The notes beneath the pieces are model-generated. The model did no database searches, had not been told where the DNA came from, and worked only from the letters and a program-made list of their open reading frames with translations. Source: Oxalobacter formigenes (GTDB lineage: Bacteria > Pseudomonadota > Gammaproteobacteria > Burkholderiales > Burkholderiaceae_D). From it: a stretch of 64,000 nucleotides of DNA. Every line of letters starts with the position of its first letter. Positions within the stretch are counted from its first letter, which is position 1. Shown here one piece after another: positions 17,955-27,176 of this stretch. The stretch lies in contig NZ_CP018787.1 of assembly GCF_002127965.1 (NCBI RefSeq), forward strand, positions 186,001-250,000, written 5' to 3'. The position numbers were made by a program, and so were the translations under genes.

Positions 17955-18143
17955 TCAGCCGAAGGACTCGTCATGTCCGAGTGATCTGTCCCGTTCCAGT
18001 CTTTGAAACATTTCGGAAAAAGAATCCTCTTCATCCAGATACGTTTCCTCAAGAGGCTCGAACTCTATATCGGAGCCCAATAATTCATACCGATCCAAAT
18101 CAGATAAGCCGGACCTTTTTGGACGTCTGTTTTTCGTTGCCAT
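17955..18143 (-). CDS. Small acidic protein of unknown function
   Basis: 62-residue protein, not recognised. It begins with a basic patch (KNRRPKR), then a long acidic stretch (EFEPLEETYLDEEDSF) and has no membrane segment or cysteine. A GGAG ribosome site stands a suitable distance before the ATG, which favours a real gene. It is convergent with ddh, 22 bases from its stop, and diverges from the PerM-like gene. The basic-head, acidic-body layout resembles small proteins that bind nucleic acid or a partner protein, but this is only an impression. Confidence 0.55.
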   Translation of the reverse strand: MATKNRRPKRSGLSDLDRYELLGSDIEFEPLEETYLDEEDSFSEMFQRLERDRSLGHDESFG

Positions 18144-18376
18144 ATTCGTCTCCAGAAGACATCAAAACACCAGGGTTTCGAATATAGTGTGCGGCGAGCA
18201 AAGCAAAACGATTTGATGGCCGTCAAAAAACCGGAATGAATTTGTCCGGGTTTTATTATCCAGACTCATGGTATGGACGGCTTATGTGTCTCATCATGAT
18301 TCATCGTTTAAGGCATGATGTACTATACACAGACAGAATTTGGCATCCCCCTAACCGACATGTCAGAAAGTGTTTT

Positions 18377-19480
18377 ATGAATCAGTCCGATTTGCACGGA
18401 AAAGTGTTCCTCTTTTTCTTATTGATAGTGACACTGGCTTTTTTCTCGATATTGCTTCCTTTTTATGGAGGAATATTCTGGGGATTCGTTCTTGCCATTC
18501 TTTTCATGCCGCTAAATGATTTTTTTCTGCGCAAAATGCCTGCAAAAAAAAATCTGGCAGCACTCCTGACACTGGCCATTTGCCTGCTGATCGTCATTAT
18601 TCCCCTGATCGTCGTAGCCGGCTCACTCGTTGAAGAAAGTTCAGTGCTTTACCAGAAAATACTGAATCAGAAGATTGATTCGGATGCGTCTTTTCATCAC
18701 TTTATCAGCCAGCTTCCCGACTGGGCTGTCGACGTGCTGAATCATTTCGGTATTTCCACATTTGCAGAACTGCAAAAAGAAGCAACCCGGCTCATTCTTG
18801 TGACCGGCCAGTATCTCGGCAGCCGGGTTTTCATCATCGGCCAGAACGTGCTCGATTTCACTGTCGGCTTCTTTGTCATGCTCTATCTTCTTTTCTTTTT
18901 GCTAAGGGATGGACATGATCTGGCCGATAAAATCAGAAGCAAGATTCCCCTCGCCGATAATCAGAAAACCAGACTTCTGACAAAATTCATGGGGGTCATA
19001 CGGGCGACCGTCAAGGGAAATCTGGTCGTCGCCCTGGTTCAGGGCGGGCTCGGTGGACTGATATTCTGGTTCCTCGGAATAGAAGCGGCTCTGTTATGGG
19101 GCGCCATCATGTCGGTCCTGTCCCTGCTTCCAGCCGGTTCCGGTGTCGTATGGGCTCCTGTCGCCATTTATTTTCTGTTGACCGGTTCCATCCTGAAAGG
19201 CGTCATTTTATTGGCTTTCGGCATTCTCGTTATAGGCCTTATCGACAATTTTCTGCGTCCATTACTGGTCGGCAAGGATACCCAGATGCCTGACTATCTC
19301 GTGCTCATATCGACCATTGGAGGGATGGCCCTGTTCGGCCTGAACGGCTTTATTATCGGGCCGATGATTGCAGCACTCTTCTTAACGGCATGGGATTTGT
19401 TTTCGGCACTGACCCTTTTCAAACCAGCCCAAAGTCCCGATTCCGAAAAAGGAAAAGATAACAGGGACGATTCGCAATAG
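18377..19480 (+). CDS. AI-2E family transporter / PerM-like membrane protein
   Basis: Polytopic inner-membrane protein of 367 residues with paired helices at the N-terminus, a central soluble part, and a cluster of spans in the second half ending in FGLNGFIIGPMIAALFL, the family signature. Members (PerM, TqsA, YdiK) have been linked to autoinducer or proton/sodium exchange; the substrate here is unknown. An in-frame start at 18236 would add 47 poor-quality residues, so the ATG at 18377 is chosen although its ribosome site is weak. It is convergent with ubiX, 16 bases away. Confidence 0.85.
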   Translation: MNQSDLHGKVFLFFLLIVTLAFFSILLPFYGGIFWGFVLAILFMPLNDFFLRKMPAKKNLAALLTLAICLLIVIIPLIVVAGSLVEESSVLYQKILNQKIDSDASFHHFISQLPDWAVDVLNHFGISTFAELQKEATRLILVTGQYLGSRVFIIGQNVLDFTVGFFVMLYLLFFLLRDGHDLADKIRSKIPLADNQKTRLLTKFMGVIRATVKGNLVVALVQGGLGGLIFWFLGIEAALLWGAIMSVLSLLPAGSGVVWAPVAIYFLLTGSILKGVILLAFGILVIGLIDNFLRPLLVGKDTQMPDYLVLISTIGGMALFGLNGFIIGPMIAALFLTAWDLFSALTLFKPAQSPDSEKGKDNRDDSQ

Positions 19481-19496
19481 CCACTGGCAGGCAATT

Positions 19497-20075
19497 TTAA
19501 ACCATGCCTGACCACCGGCTTGTCTGATCGTCTGCCATGTCGAACAAGTCAAGTACCCGTCTGAGAGTCTGGTCGACCATTTCATCTATGGAAAGAGGAT
19601 GGCAGTAAAAAGCCGGCAGGGGCGGGTAAATGATTCCGCCCATTTCCGTCACCGCTTCCATATTCCGGATGTGAGCCAGATTCAGTGGCGTTTCCCTCAC
19701 CATCAAGACCAGCCTGCGCCTTTCCTTCAAAACGACATCCGCCGCACGCGTGATCAGATTGTCGCAATATCCATGCGCGATCGCGGACAAGGTTTTCATC
19801 GAACAGGGCGCCACAATCATGCCTGCATTTTTAAAAGAACCGCTGGCTACGGCAGCGCCCACCTCATTCACGTCGTAGCAATGGTCTGCAAGCAGGGAAA
19901 GTTCCCTGGCTTTCATCCCCTGTTCATGTTCCAGAGTCAATTCTCCTGCACCGGAAATGATGAGATGTGTTTCAACACTGTCGATATTTTTCAGCAGTCG
20001 CAAAAGCCGGACACCATAAATGGCACCACTGGCTCCGGTAATGCCAACAATCAGTCGTTTCGGTTGTGCAATCAT
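19497..20075 (-). CDS. ubiX: Flavin prenyltransferase UbiX
   Basis: Makes prenylated FMN, the cofactor of UbiD-type decarboxylases. The 192 residues show the FMN-binding GITGASGAIYGVRLL, the conserved APCSMKTLSAIAHG with the key serine, and RETPLNLAHIRNM near the C-terminal third. Length is typical. It lies 62 bases behind tex on the same strand and may share its transcript. Partner UbiD is not in this window; ubiA lies about 15 kb away. Confidence 0.95.
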   Translation of the reverse strand: MIAQPKRLIVGITGASGAIYGVRLLRLLKNIDSVETHLIISGAGELTLEHEQGMKARELSLLADHCYDVNEVGAAVASGSFKNAGMIVAPCSMKTLSAIAHGYCDNLITRAADVVLKERRRLVLMVRETPLNLAHIRNMEAVTEMGGIIYPPLPAFYCHPLSIDEMVDQTLRRVLDLFDMADDQTSRWSGMV

Positions 20076-20137
20076 AATCCGTCCAAATACAGGCTATCCA
20101 TTTTTATGATGATAACGTCATAAACACCATACCGGCA

Positions 20138-22477
20138 TCAAATTCTTTTTCCCAGTTTTGCAAATGCTTCTGCCATGGCATTGTTCCCGTTCTGATTATC
20201 CGGCCTTTCCCTTTTTCTGGCTGCCGTGCCGGAACTCCGGCCTGCACCAGTTTGAGGCAGACGTTCCACTTTCTCCGCCAGATTCATCGTCAGGGCGATA
20301 CGGCGACGCTGGAGATCGACTTCCACGACCTTGACCCTGACGACCTGACCGGTACTCACGACTTGATGAGGGTCTTTCACAAACTTGTCTGACAAGGCCG
20401 AGATATGGACAAGGCCATCCTGATGGACGCCGATATCGACAAAAGCGCCAAATGCCGTCACGTTTGTGACAACCCCTTCCAGAATCATATCCGGACGCAA
20501 ATCCTTTATATCTTCAACGCCCTCCCTGAAGTGAGCGCTCACAAATTCCGGTCTCGGGTCTCTTCCCGGCTTTTCCAGTTCTTTCAGGATATCGACGATC
20601 GTCGGAATGCCGAAACGGTCGCTGACATACTTTTCGGGCTTGACTGTTTTGAGCAAACTTTCATTGCCAATCACATTTTTGATATCGGTACGGCTATCCT
20701 GCAATATCTTTTCGACCAGTTCATAGGATTCGGGATGAACCGCCGAGGCATCCAGTGGATTGTCGCCATCCGGAATTCTCAAAAAGCCGGCAGCCAGTTC
20801 GAAAGTCTTGTCGCCCAGACGTGGAATGGCGCGCAAATCGGCACGGCTGGCAAAACGTCCGTGTTTGTTTCTGAACTGGACGATATTTTCCGCGACGGTT
20901 TCAGTCAATCCGGAAACCCGGGTCAAAAGCGGAACGGACGCCGTATTGACATCGACACCCACGGCATTCACGCAATCCTCAACGGTTGCATCCAGCGACC
21001 TTGCCAGTTTTGTTTGTGCAACGTCGTGCTGGTACTGGCCCACACCGATCGATTTCGGATCGATCTTGACCAATTCCGCCAAAGGGTCCTGCAAGCGGCG
21101 GGCGATCGACACGGCACCACGCAAGGATACATCCATATCAGGCAATTCATGCGACGCGTATTCCGAAGCGGAATAAACGGAAGCACCCGCTTCGGAAACG
21201 ACGATCTTGTCGATTTTCCTGCCGTTGACCATTTTGAGGAGATCCCCTGCCAACCGGTCTGTTTCACGTGAAGCAGTCCCGTTTCCGATAGCGATCAATT
21301 CGATACCGTATTTCTGTACCAGACTGTAAAGCGTTTTAAGCGAACCGTCCCAATCGTTTCTGGGCTGGTGCGGATAGATGGTTGCCGTATCCAGAACCTT
21401 TCCTGTCCTGTCGACAACGGCAACCTTCACGCCTGTACGAATGCCGGGATCAAGCCCCAGTGTCACTTTAGGCCCTGCGGGCGCAGCCAGTAACAGGGCT
21501 TTCAGATTTCTGGCAAAAACCGAAATGGCCTCTGCCTCTGCATTCTCCCTCAAACCGGTCATCAATTCGGTTTCAAGATGGGTGGACAGACGCACACGCC
21601 ATGCCCACCGGACACACTCCAGCAACCATTTATCGGCTGACCGGTTCCGGTTCTGGATATTGAAAGCCGCCGCTATTCTCGCTTCGCAGGCATTGAACGG
21701 ATCGTCCCATCTCGGACGCTGTTCTTCAGAATCGAGCCTGATTTTCAAATTCAGGATTTCTTCACGTCGCCCCCTGAGCAAAGCAAGCAATCGGTGGGAA
21801 GCGATCGTTTTGATCGTTTCCTGATAATCGAAATAATCCGAAAAACGGATGCCTTCCTGTTCTTTTCCTTCAGTTACTTTCGATTCGATGACACCATGTT
21901 CCTGAAGATAGGTTCTCAAGGCATTGATCAGGGAAGCCTCTTCCGAGAATTTTTCGATCAGAATCTGGCGTGCGCCATCCAGTGCCGCCTTCACGTCGGC
22001 AACCCCCGGATTGTCTCCATCCTCCGTACTGAAAGCGGCTCGCAGGTATTTCGCTGCTTCGGTTTCAGGATCAAGCTCAGGGTTTTCCAGCAAATCATTG
22101 GCAAGTATGTCCAGTCCGGCTTCCGCTGCCATTTTCGCCTTGGTTCGGCGTTTTGGCCGATAAGGCAAATAAATGTCCTCAAGTTGCGACTTGTCTTCTG
22201 CACCAGAAATCGCCTCAAGCAGAAGAGGAGTCATTTTTCCCTGATTTTCAATCGATTCGATAATGGCTGCACGACGCTGCTCGAGTTCGCGGAGATACAC
22301 GAGGCGCTCCTGCAACTGGCGCAGTTGCACATCGTCCAGGCCACCTGTCGCTTCCTTGCGATAGCGTGCGATAAAAGGCACTGTCGCCCCCTCGTCCATC
22401 AGGGCGATAGCCGCCTGAACCTGATGGACTGACACGGCCAGCTCACCGGCCAGACGTTGTTCAATTGATGCAAGCAT
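20138..22477 (-). CDS. tex: Tex, S1 RNA-binding transcription accessory protein
   Basis: Conserved nucleic-acid-binding protein of 779 residues that influences transcription and RNA turnover. It holds the Tex N-terminal helical domain with VPFIARYRKEATGGLDD, a YqgF-like RNase-H fold (about 330-450, LGLDPGIRTG), helix-hairpin-helix modules (LTRVSGLTETVAENIV) and a C-terminal S1 domain near residue 650 (VTAFGAFVDIGVHQDGLVH). The ATG at 22477 matches the family's N-terminus; an earlier start at 22546 adds unlikely residues. It diverges from the SNF2 helicase gene. Confidence 0.95.
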   Translation of the reverse strand: MLASIEQRLAGELAVSVHQVQAAIALMDEGATVPFIARYRKEATGGLDDVQLRQLQERLVYLRELEQRRAAIIESIENQGKMTPLLLEAISGAEDKSQLEDIYLPYRPKRRTKAKMAAEAGLDILANDLLENPELDPETEAAKYLRAAFSTEDGDNPGVADVKAALDGARQILIEKFSEEASLINALRTYLQEHGVIESKVTEGKEQEGIRFSDYFDYQETIKTIASHRLLALLRGRREEILNLKIRLDSEEQRPRWDDPFNACEARIAAAFNIQNRNRSADKWLLECVRWAWRVRLSTHLETELMTGLRENAEAEAISVFARNLKALLLAAPAGPKVTLGLDPGIRTGVKVAVVDRTGKVLDTATIYPHQPRNDWDGSLKTLYSLVQKYGIELIAIGNGTASRETDRLAGDLLKMVNGRKIDKIVVSEAGASVYSASEYASHELPDMDVSLRGAVSIARRLQDPLAELVKIDPKSIGVGQYQHDVAQTKLARSLDATVEDCVNAVGVDVNTASVPLLTRVSGLTETVAENIVQFRNKHGRFASRADLRAIPRLGDKTFELAAGFLRIPDGDNPLDASAVHPESYELVEKILQDSRTDIKNVIGNESLLKTVKPEKYVSDRFGIPTIVDILKELEKPGRDPRPEFVSAHFREGVEDIKDLRPDMILEGVVTNVTAFGAFVDIGVHQDGLVHISALSDKFVKDPHQVVSTGQVVRVKVVEVDLQRRRIALTMNLAEKVERLPQTGAGRSSGTAARKRERPDNQNGNNAMAEAFAKLGKRI

Positions 22478-22737
22478 AGCTGTTCTACACACAAAATAAA
22501 AACCGTGATGATACTCACTTCTGCCGGATTCGCCATACGCCAACACAAATTGGTATCTTTTTATTCCGGAAAAACAGGCCTAAATCAATTGTTTTTACCG
22601 GATTACCCTTTAAATTAAAAAGCTGTCCTGTTGAAATGGATCAGTTTCTTAACTAAAAAGGCTTCTTTTTTTTTATTTATAGAAGATAATGTACCTCTTT
22701 GGCAGAAGGTAAATGCGATTTTTGAGTGGCAATTGGT

Positions 22738-25700
22738 ATGATGAATTTCACGCTGAAAGACATTAAAAAACAGTTTGGGGAAAAGACGTATTCTCTCGGA
22801 ATCGAATACGTTCAGAAAAAACGCGTCCAGCAGATACAGCGTTCCGGGAACCTGATCCGTTCACAAGTCAAGGATGCTTCCGGCCAGACATACCAGCAAA
22901 ATACTTTTATCAAATCCACGACTGAAGGCATTCAATTCCAGGGAACCTGTTCGTGCCCGTTAATACTGAATTGCCATCATGTGGCAGCCGTGCTGATGAC
23001 GATTGTCCAGAAGAACAATATCGTCGGTAAAAATAAAAATGCCTCGACAGAAACGCCACTGTCGAACTGGGTACAAAAACTGTACTCCACGGTTTACCCG
23101 GCATCTCCCGATGCATCCGCCAAAACGGAAACACCGGAACCATCGCAGTATCGACTGCTTTTCATCCTGTCACCGGACCAGTCCGACAAGCGTTTGTTTC
23201 TTTCCATCTGCAAAGTTCGTTACAAACCGACAGGCGGCATTTCGGCGATTACATCCATTACCGATATCGACAGCCTGCTGACAGAACGGCCCAATTATTT
23301 TACAAAAGACGATGAAGAACCGATCCGGCTTTTCATCGCCATGCGAGCCGGATCGAACCTGCCAGTCCCCGGCACAATCGAGCCAAAGGGCAGTATTGGC
23401 GCCCGGCTGTTGAAAATACTCGTTACCCAAAAACAGCTTTACTGGACAAACGCCTTGTCCGATATCGCAAAAGGACTGGTTTTCCCACTGAAGGGCGCCT
23501 CTGCACGAGAAGCGAAACTCGACTGGGTTGAATCGGGTTCTTCAATGAAATTAAGATGGCAGTTTGTGCCTTCGGCAGACAAGACCCGAAAATCTTCCCC
23601 GACAATCGACTACATCCTGCCAACCGAGCCTGCCTGGTACATGGAAAACCTGAGTTGCGGTGAATTGATCCTGCCATCCGATTTTCCTGTTTTTTCGATC
23701 AGCGAGATTCAGGATCTGATCGCCCAGTCTCCGGCCATATCGGTTAAGGACAAAAAAACAGTCGCACGACTTCTGGCAGAAAAAGGCATTGAAGACATCG
23801 TGCCCCAGCCGGAACAGCTCAAGGAAAACGTACTGGAAAACATCACTCCACAGCCGATTCTTTATCTAGGCAGCAAACCTCATTTTTACAGTGAAACGGA
23901 AGCTCCCGTCTGGTTCGATTATGCCCAGCTGAAATTCGATTATGACGGACAGATTGTATTTCTCGACTCCTCCCTGCCGATCATCAGGCAAATCAGTGAA
24001 AATGAAATCGAGCGCATCATCCGGGACACTGAAGATGAAACAGCAACATTCAAACTGCTGAAGTCCTTCGGCTTCCATTCTGAAAATGGTTCATCCACTC
24101 CGCTGGCGAATATTCCAGGTGCCATCAGCATGGACTCGTCAACAGACTGGCTGCATTTCACACAGGATGAAATGCCGGTACTGGAGGAAAACGGCTGGAA
24201 AATCGAAAAATCGACCGATTACCGTTACGATTTGCAAAACATCGAAAAGTGGTACGCCAGCATTACGGAAAACGATGAGGATCTCGACAGGGACTGGTTC
24301 AATCTGGAACTGGGTATTGTCGTCAATCACAAGCATTTTTCAGTATTTCCATTGCTGCTTCCCCTCATTCAGAAGTATCCGGATACGTTCGATTATAAAA
24401 AACTGGATGAGCAGCCGGATACCGACTCGGTACTGGCGACATTGCCCAACAACAACAGGGTTGCTCTTCCCTGGAAAATGATCCGCCCGATCCTGCGTAT
24501 TCTGGGTGAGCTTTATTATCTGGAGCAGTCGAAACCGGCCATTTCACTCCATCGTCTGGATTCAGCCCGTCTCGCCGAACTGGACAAGAATTTGCCTCTC
24601 CAGTGGATCAATGGTGCTGCATTGCTGGAAATGGGGAAAAAACTGCTCGCTTTCAACGGCGTCAAAATCGTCGCCCCGCCAAAAACATTGAAAGCGACCT
24701 TGCGCGATTATCAGACCGAAGGCCTTTCGTGGATGCAATTTTTGCGCGAGTATCATCTGGCCGGCATTCTGGCCGACGACATGGGTCTTGGAAAAACGCT
24801 TCAGACTCTCTCCCACATCCTTCTGGAAAAAGAAGCCGGGCGCCTGACAAAACCGGCACTGATCGTCGCCCCGACCAGTCTGATGAGTAACTGGCAGGAT
24901 GAAGCCAGACGGTTCACACCTGAGCTGAAAGTCCTTCTGCTTCAGGGAAAAGAAAGGGCGAAATATTTTGCCGAGATCAAAAACGCCGATATCGTCCTGA
25001 CAACGTATGCCTTGTTACCAAGAGACGAAGAAATTCTCCTGAGGCATGAATTTCACCTGCTGATTCTGGATGAATCGCAGTACATCAAGAATATCCGCTC
25101 AAAAGCGACACAGATCGCTTCCGTGTTGAAAGCGCACCATAAACTGTGCCTGACCGGAACACCTCTGGAAAATCACCTGGGAGAACTGTGGTCCCAGTTC
25201 CATTTCCTGCTGCCCGGACTTTTGGGGAATGAAAAAACGTTCAATAGCGAATTCAGGCATTCCATTGAAAGAAATGGCGATCAGGGAAAGCAGGAATTGC
25301 TGAACCGGCGCATCAAACCGTTCCTGTTGAGGAGAACGAAAGACAAGGTCGCCCGCGAATTGCCGATGAAAACGGAAATGGTCAGATATGTCGAACTGAC
25401 GAATGCGCAACGGCAGACCTATGAATCCGTGCGCGAGCTGATGGATAAAAAGGTTCAGGAAGAAATCGCCAAACTGGGTATCGCGCACTGCCAGATTATT
25501 ATCCTCGAAGCCCTGCTGAAATTGCGGCAGGTTTGCTGCGACCCCCGTCTTTTGAGGGGATCGGCCAAGAAAGCCAATACTTCTTCAGCCAAACTGAATG
25601 AATTGATGGAAATGCTGGACGAACTCCTTCTTGAAAAAAGGCATATTCTCGTTTTCTCCCAGTTCACAAGTATGCTGAGTCTCATCGAAACCGAATTGAA

Positions 25701-26118
25701 AAACCGAAGCATTCCTTATGAAATTCTGACAGGAGACACGACAGACCGCGCTTCCGCCATACGCAACTTCCAGGATGGAAAAGTATCTGTTTTTCTGATC
25801 AGCCTGAAAGCGGGCGGTGTAGGCCTTAACCTGACTGCAGCCGATACCGTCATTCACTACGACCCCTGGTGGAATCCGGCAGTGGAAAATCAGGCAACCG
25901 ACCGGGCATGGCGCATCGGGCAGGACAAACCGGTTTTCGTTTACAAACTGATCGCAAAAGGCACGCTGGAAGAAAAGATCCAGGAGCTTCAGCAGCGAAA
26001 AGCGGATCTTGCGACGGCCATGCTGTCGTCCGGACAGGCGCAGCATGTACAGATCACACCGGAAGACCTTCAATCGATTTTCCGTCCACTGGAAGAAGTC
26101 GATATTTCCGAAGAATAG
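22738..26118 (+). CDS. SWIM zinc-finger, SNF2-family helicase
   Basis: Large DNA-translocating ATPase of 1126 residues, of the bacterial SNF2/RapA-like group that remodels protein-DNA or polymerase complexes. A SWIM zinc finger lies at the N-terminus (Cys71, Cys73, Cys79, His81), followed by a bacterial SNF2-associated region, the helicase core with Walker A DDMGLGKT near residue 681, DESQ near 777, and the C-terminal helicase half ending in TDRAWRIGQ near 1056. Start is uncertain: GTG 22726, ATG 22738 and ATG 22741 are all in frame. Gene stands alone between tex and a bidirectional terminator. No linked defence genes are seen. Confidence 0.9.
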   Translation: MMNFTLKDIKKQFGEKTYSLGIEYVQKKRVQQIQRSGNLIRSQVKDASGQTYQQNTFIKSTTEGIQFQGTCSCPLILNCHHVAAVLMTIVQKNNIVGKNKNASTETPLSNWVQKLYSTVYPASPDASAKTETPEPSQYRLLFILSPDQSDKRLFLSICKVRYKPTGGISAITSITDIDSLLTERPNYFTKDDEEPIRLFIAMRAGSNLPVPGTIEPKGSIGARLLKILVTQKQLYWTNALSDIAKGLVFPLKGASAREAKLDWVESGSSMKLRWQFVPSADKTRKSSPTIDYILPTEPAWYMENLSCGELILPSDFPVFSISEIQDLIAQSPAISVKDKKTVARLLAEKGIEDIVPQPEQLKENVLENITPQPILYLGSKPHFYSETEAPVWFDYAQLKFDYDGQIVFLDSSLPIIRQISENEIERIIRDTEDETATFKLLKSFGFHSENGSSTPLANIPGAISMDSSTDWLHFTQDEMPVLEENGWKIEKSTDYRYDLQNIEKWYASITENDEDLDRDWFNLELGIVVNHKHFSVFPLLLPLIQKYPDTFDYKKLDEQPDTDSVLATLPNNNRVALPWKMIRPILRILGELYYLEQSKPAISLHRLDSARLAELDKNLPLQWINGAALLEMGKKLLAFNGVKIVAPPKTLKATLRDYQTEGLSWMQFLREYHLAGILADDMGLGKTLQTLSHILLEKEAGRLTKPALIVAPTSLMSNWQDEARRFTPELKVLLLQGKERAKYFAEIKNADIVLTTYALLPRDEEILLRHEFHLLILDESQYIKNIRSKATQIASVLKAHHKLCLTGTPLENHLGELWSQFHFLLPGLLGNEKTFNSEFRHSIERNGDQGKQELLNRRIKPFLLRRTKDKVARELPMKTEMVRYVELTNAQRQTYESVRELMDKKVQEEIAKLGIAHCQIIILEALLKLRQVCCDPRLLRGSAKKANTSSAKLNELMEMLDELLLEKRHILVFSQFTSMLSLIETELKNRSIPYEILTGDTTDRASAIRNFQDGKVSVFLISLKAGGVGLNLTAADTVIHYDPWWNPAVENQATDRAWRIGQDKPVFVYKLIAKGTLEEKIQELQQRKADLATAMLSSGQAQHVQITPEDLQSIFRPLEEVDISEE

Positions 26119-26127
26119 ACAAAGAAA

Positions 26128-26164
26128 AACGCCTTGCCATTCTGGAATGGCAAGGCGTTCTTTT
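26128..26164. terminator. Strong bidirectional terminator between the SNF2 gene and dps
   Basis: A perfect 14-base stem, AACGCCTTGCCATT (26128-26141) with its complement at 26146-26159 and a CTGG loop. CTTTTCTC follows on the plus strand and a T-rich stretch follows on the minus strand, so it can stop both convergent genes. Confidence 0.92.
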
Positions 26165-26177
26165 CTCTTGACGCAAA

Positions 26178-26702
26178 TTACTTCTTCTTGCGTTTTGCGG
26201 CAGCAGTAACGACTGGCGCACTTCCGTTTTCCAGCAGGCTTCTCAGCATCCATGCATTTTTTTCATGAATCTGCAAACGCTGGGTCAACAGATCCAGTGT
26301 CGGCTGGTCATTGGCCTTGTCGGCAATTTCCAGAACTTCACGGGCTGTACGGGTGACTGTCTGCGAACCGATAATGACATCACGGATCATGTCTTCCGCA
26401 GCAGGAACACCTTCCGTTTCCTTGATGGAAGAGAGTTTCGCAAAATCTTTCATCGTGCCCGGAGCAGGGAAACCGAGCGAGCGGATACGTTCTGCGATCT
26501 CATCCAGCGCATTCCACAATTCGGTATATTGATCCATGAACATGACGTGCAAGGTCTGGAACATGGGACCGGTGACGTTCCAGTGGTAGTTATGGGTTTT
26601 CAGATACAGGAAAAAACTGTCAGCCAGCATACGGGACAAACCGTTACTGATGGCTTCTCTGTCTTTGTCACTGATTCCGATTTCAATTCCAGGGATATTC
26701 AT
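26178..26702 (-). CDS. dps: Dps, DNA-binding ferritin-like protein
   Basis: Dodecameric iron-storing, DNA-protecting protein of 174 residues. The ferroxidase residues are visible in [10 protein letters not shown] and in [19 protein letters not shown]-type helix (His, Asp and Glu ligands). The C-terminus ends in KRKKK, a basic tail suited to DNA binding. AAGGAG lies at good distance before the ATG. It is preceded by a 474-base AT-rich intergenic region and stops against the bidirectional terminator. Expected to be induced by oxidative or starvation stress, though no operator was identified. Confidence 0.95.
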   Translation of the reverse strand: MNIPGIEIGISDKDREAISNGLSRMLADSFFLYLKTHNYHWNVTGPMFQTLHVMFMDQYTELWNALDEIAERIRSLGFPAPGTMKDFAKLSSIKETEGVPAAEDMIRDVIIGSQTVTRTAREVLEIADKANDQPTLDLLTQRLQIHEKNAWMLRSLLENGSAPVVTAAAKRKKK

Positions 26703-27176
26703 TATCTTTCTCCTTCGTTATCAGATTGATTTCCGGGAAATCACATTTTTCGGGACTGAATATATCAGCGTGACAAGTCGCTTTGTTTCGGAAAGCAGCA
26801 ATATCATTTTGATTTTGAAATATTGTAACGTTATTTCTGAAATTGTTCTGTCCGGCAACTTTTTTCCGACCATTGGAAATGGACTTTCATGACTTCTCAA
26901 CCGACGGCAAGAAAACAATAATAAACCATTGTTATCAATGATTTAAACGAATTCAGCATCACAACAGATCGATTATTCTATACCAGAGCCAAACTCCGCA
27001 AAAAATAATTTTCAAAAAAAATTTCATTTTTCTTTTCAATTAGCCAGTGAATTTACGAAAATTTACCGATTTTCACCTTATACTTATTCTTGATACTTAA
27101 ATATATTTGTTTTTCCATCTTAAAGGCCATATAAAACCAGCCTGTTTGGTGACGACTTGTTTAAAAGGGAAAGAAC
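26703..27176. other. AT-rich divergent intergenic region between dps and the ketopantoate-reductase-like gene
   Basis: 474 bases with no convincing gene. The stretch 27000-27060 holds successive A- and T-tracts (A at 27000-27005 and 27014-27021; T at 27027-27031 and 27033-27036; A at 27058-27062), which suggests bent DNA or UP-element-like sequence upstream of the gene at 27177. Several -10-like hexamers occur near 27080-27110, but no single promoter stands out. Confidence 0.5.

Noticed and set aside
22738-26118. SNF2 helicase as part of a defence island
   Set aside because: Neighbours are tex and dps; no nuclease, methyltransferase or other defence gene is linked.
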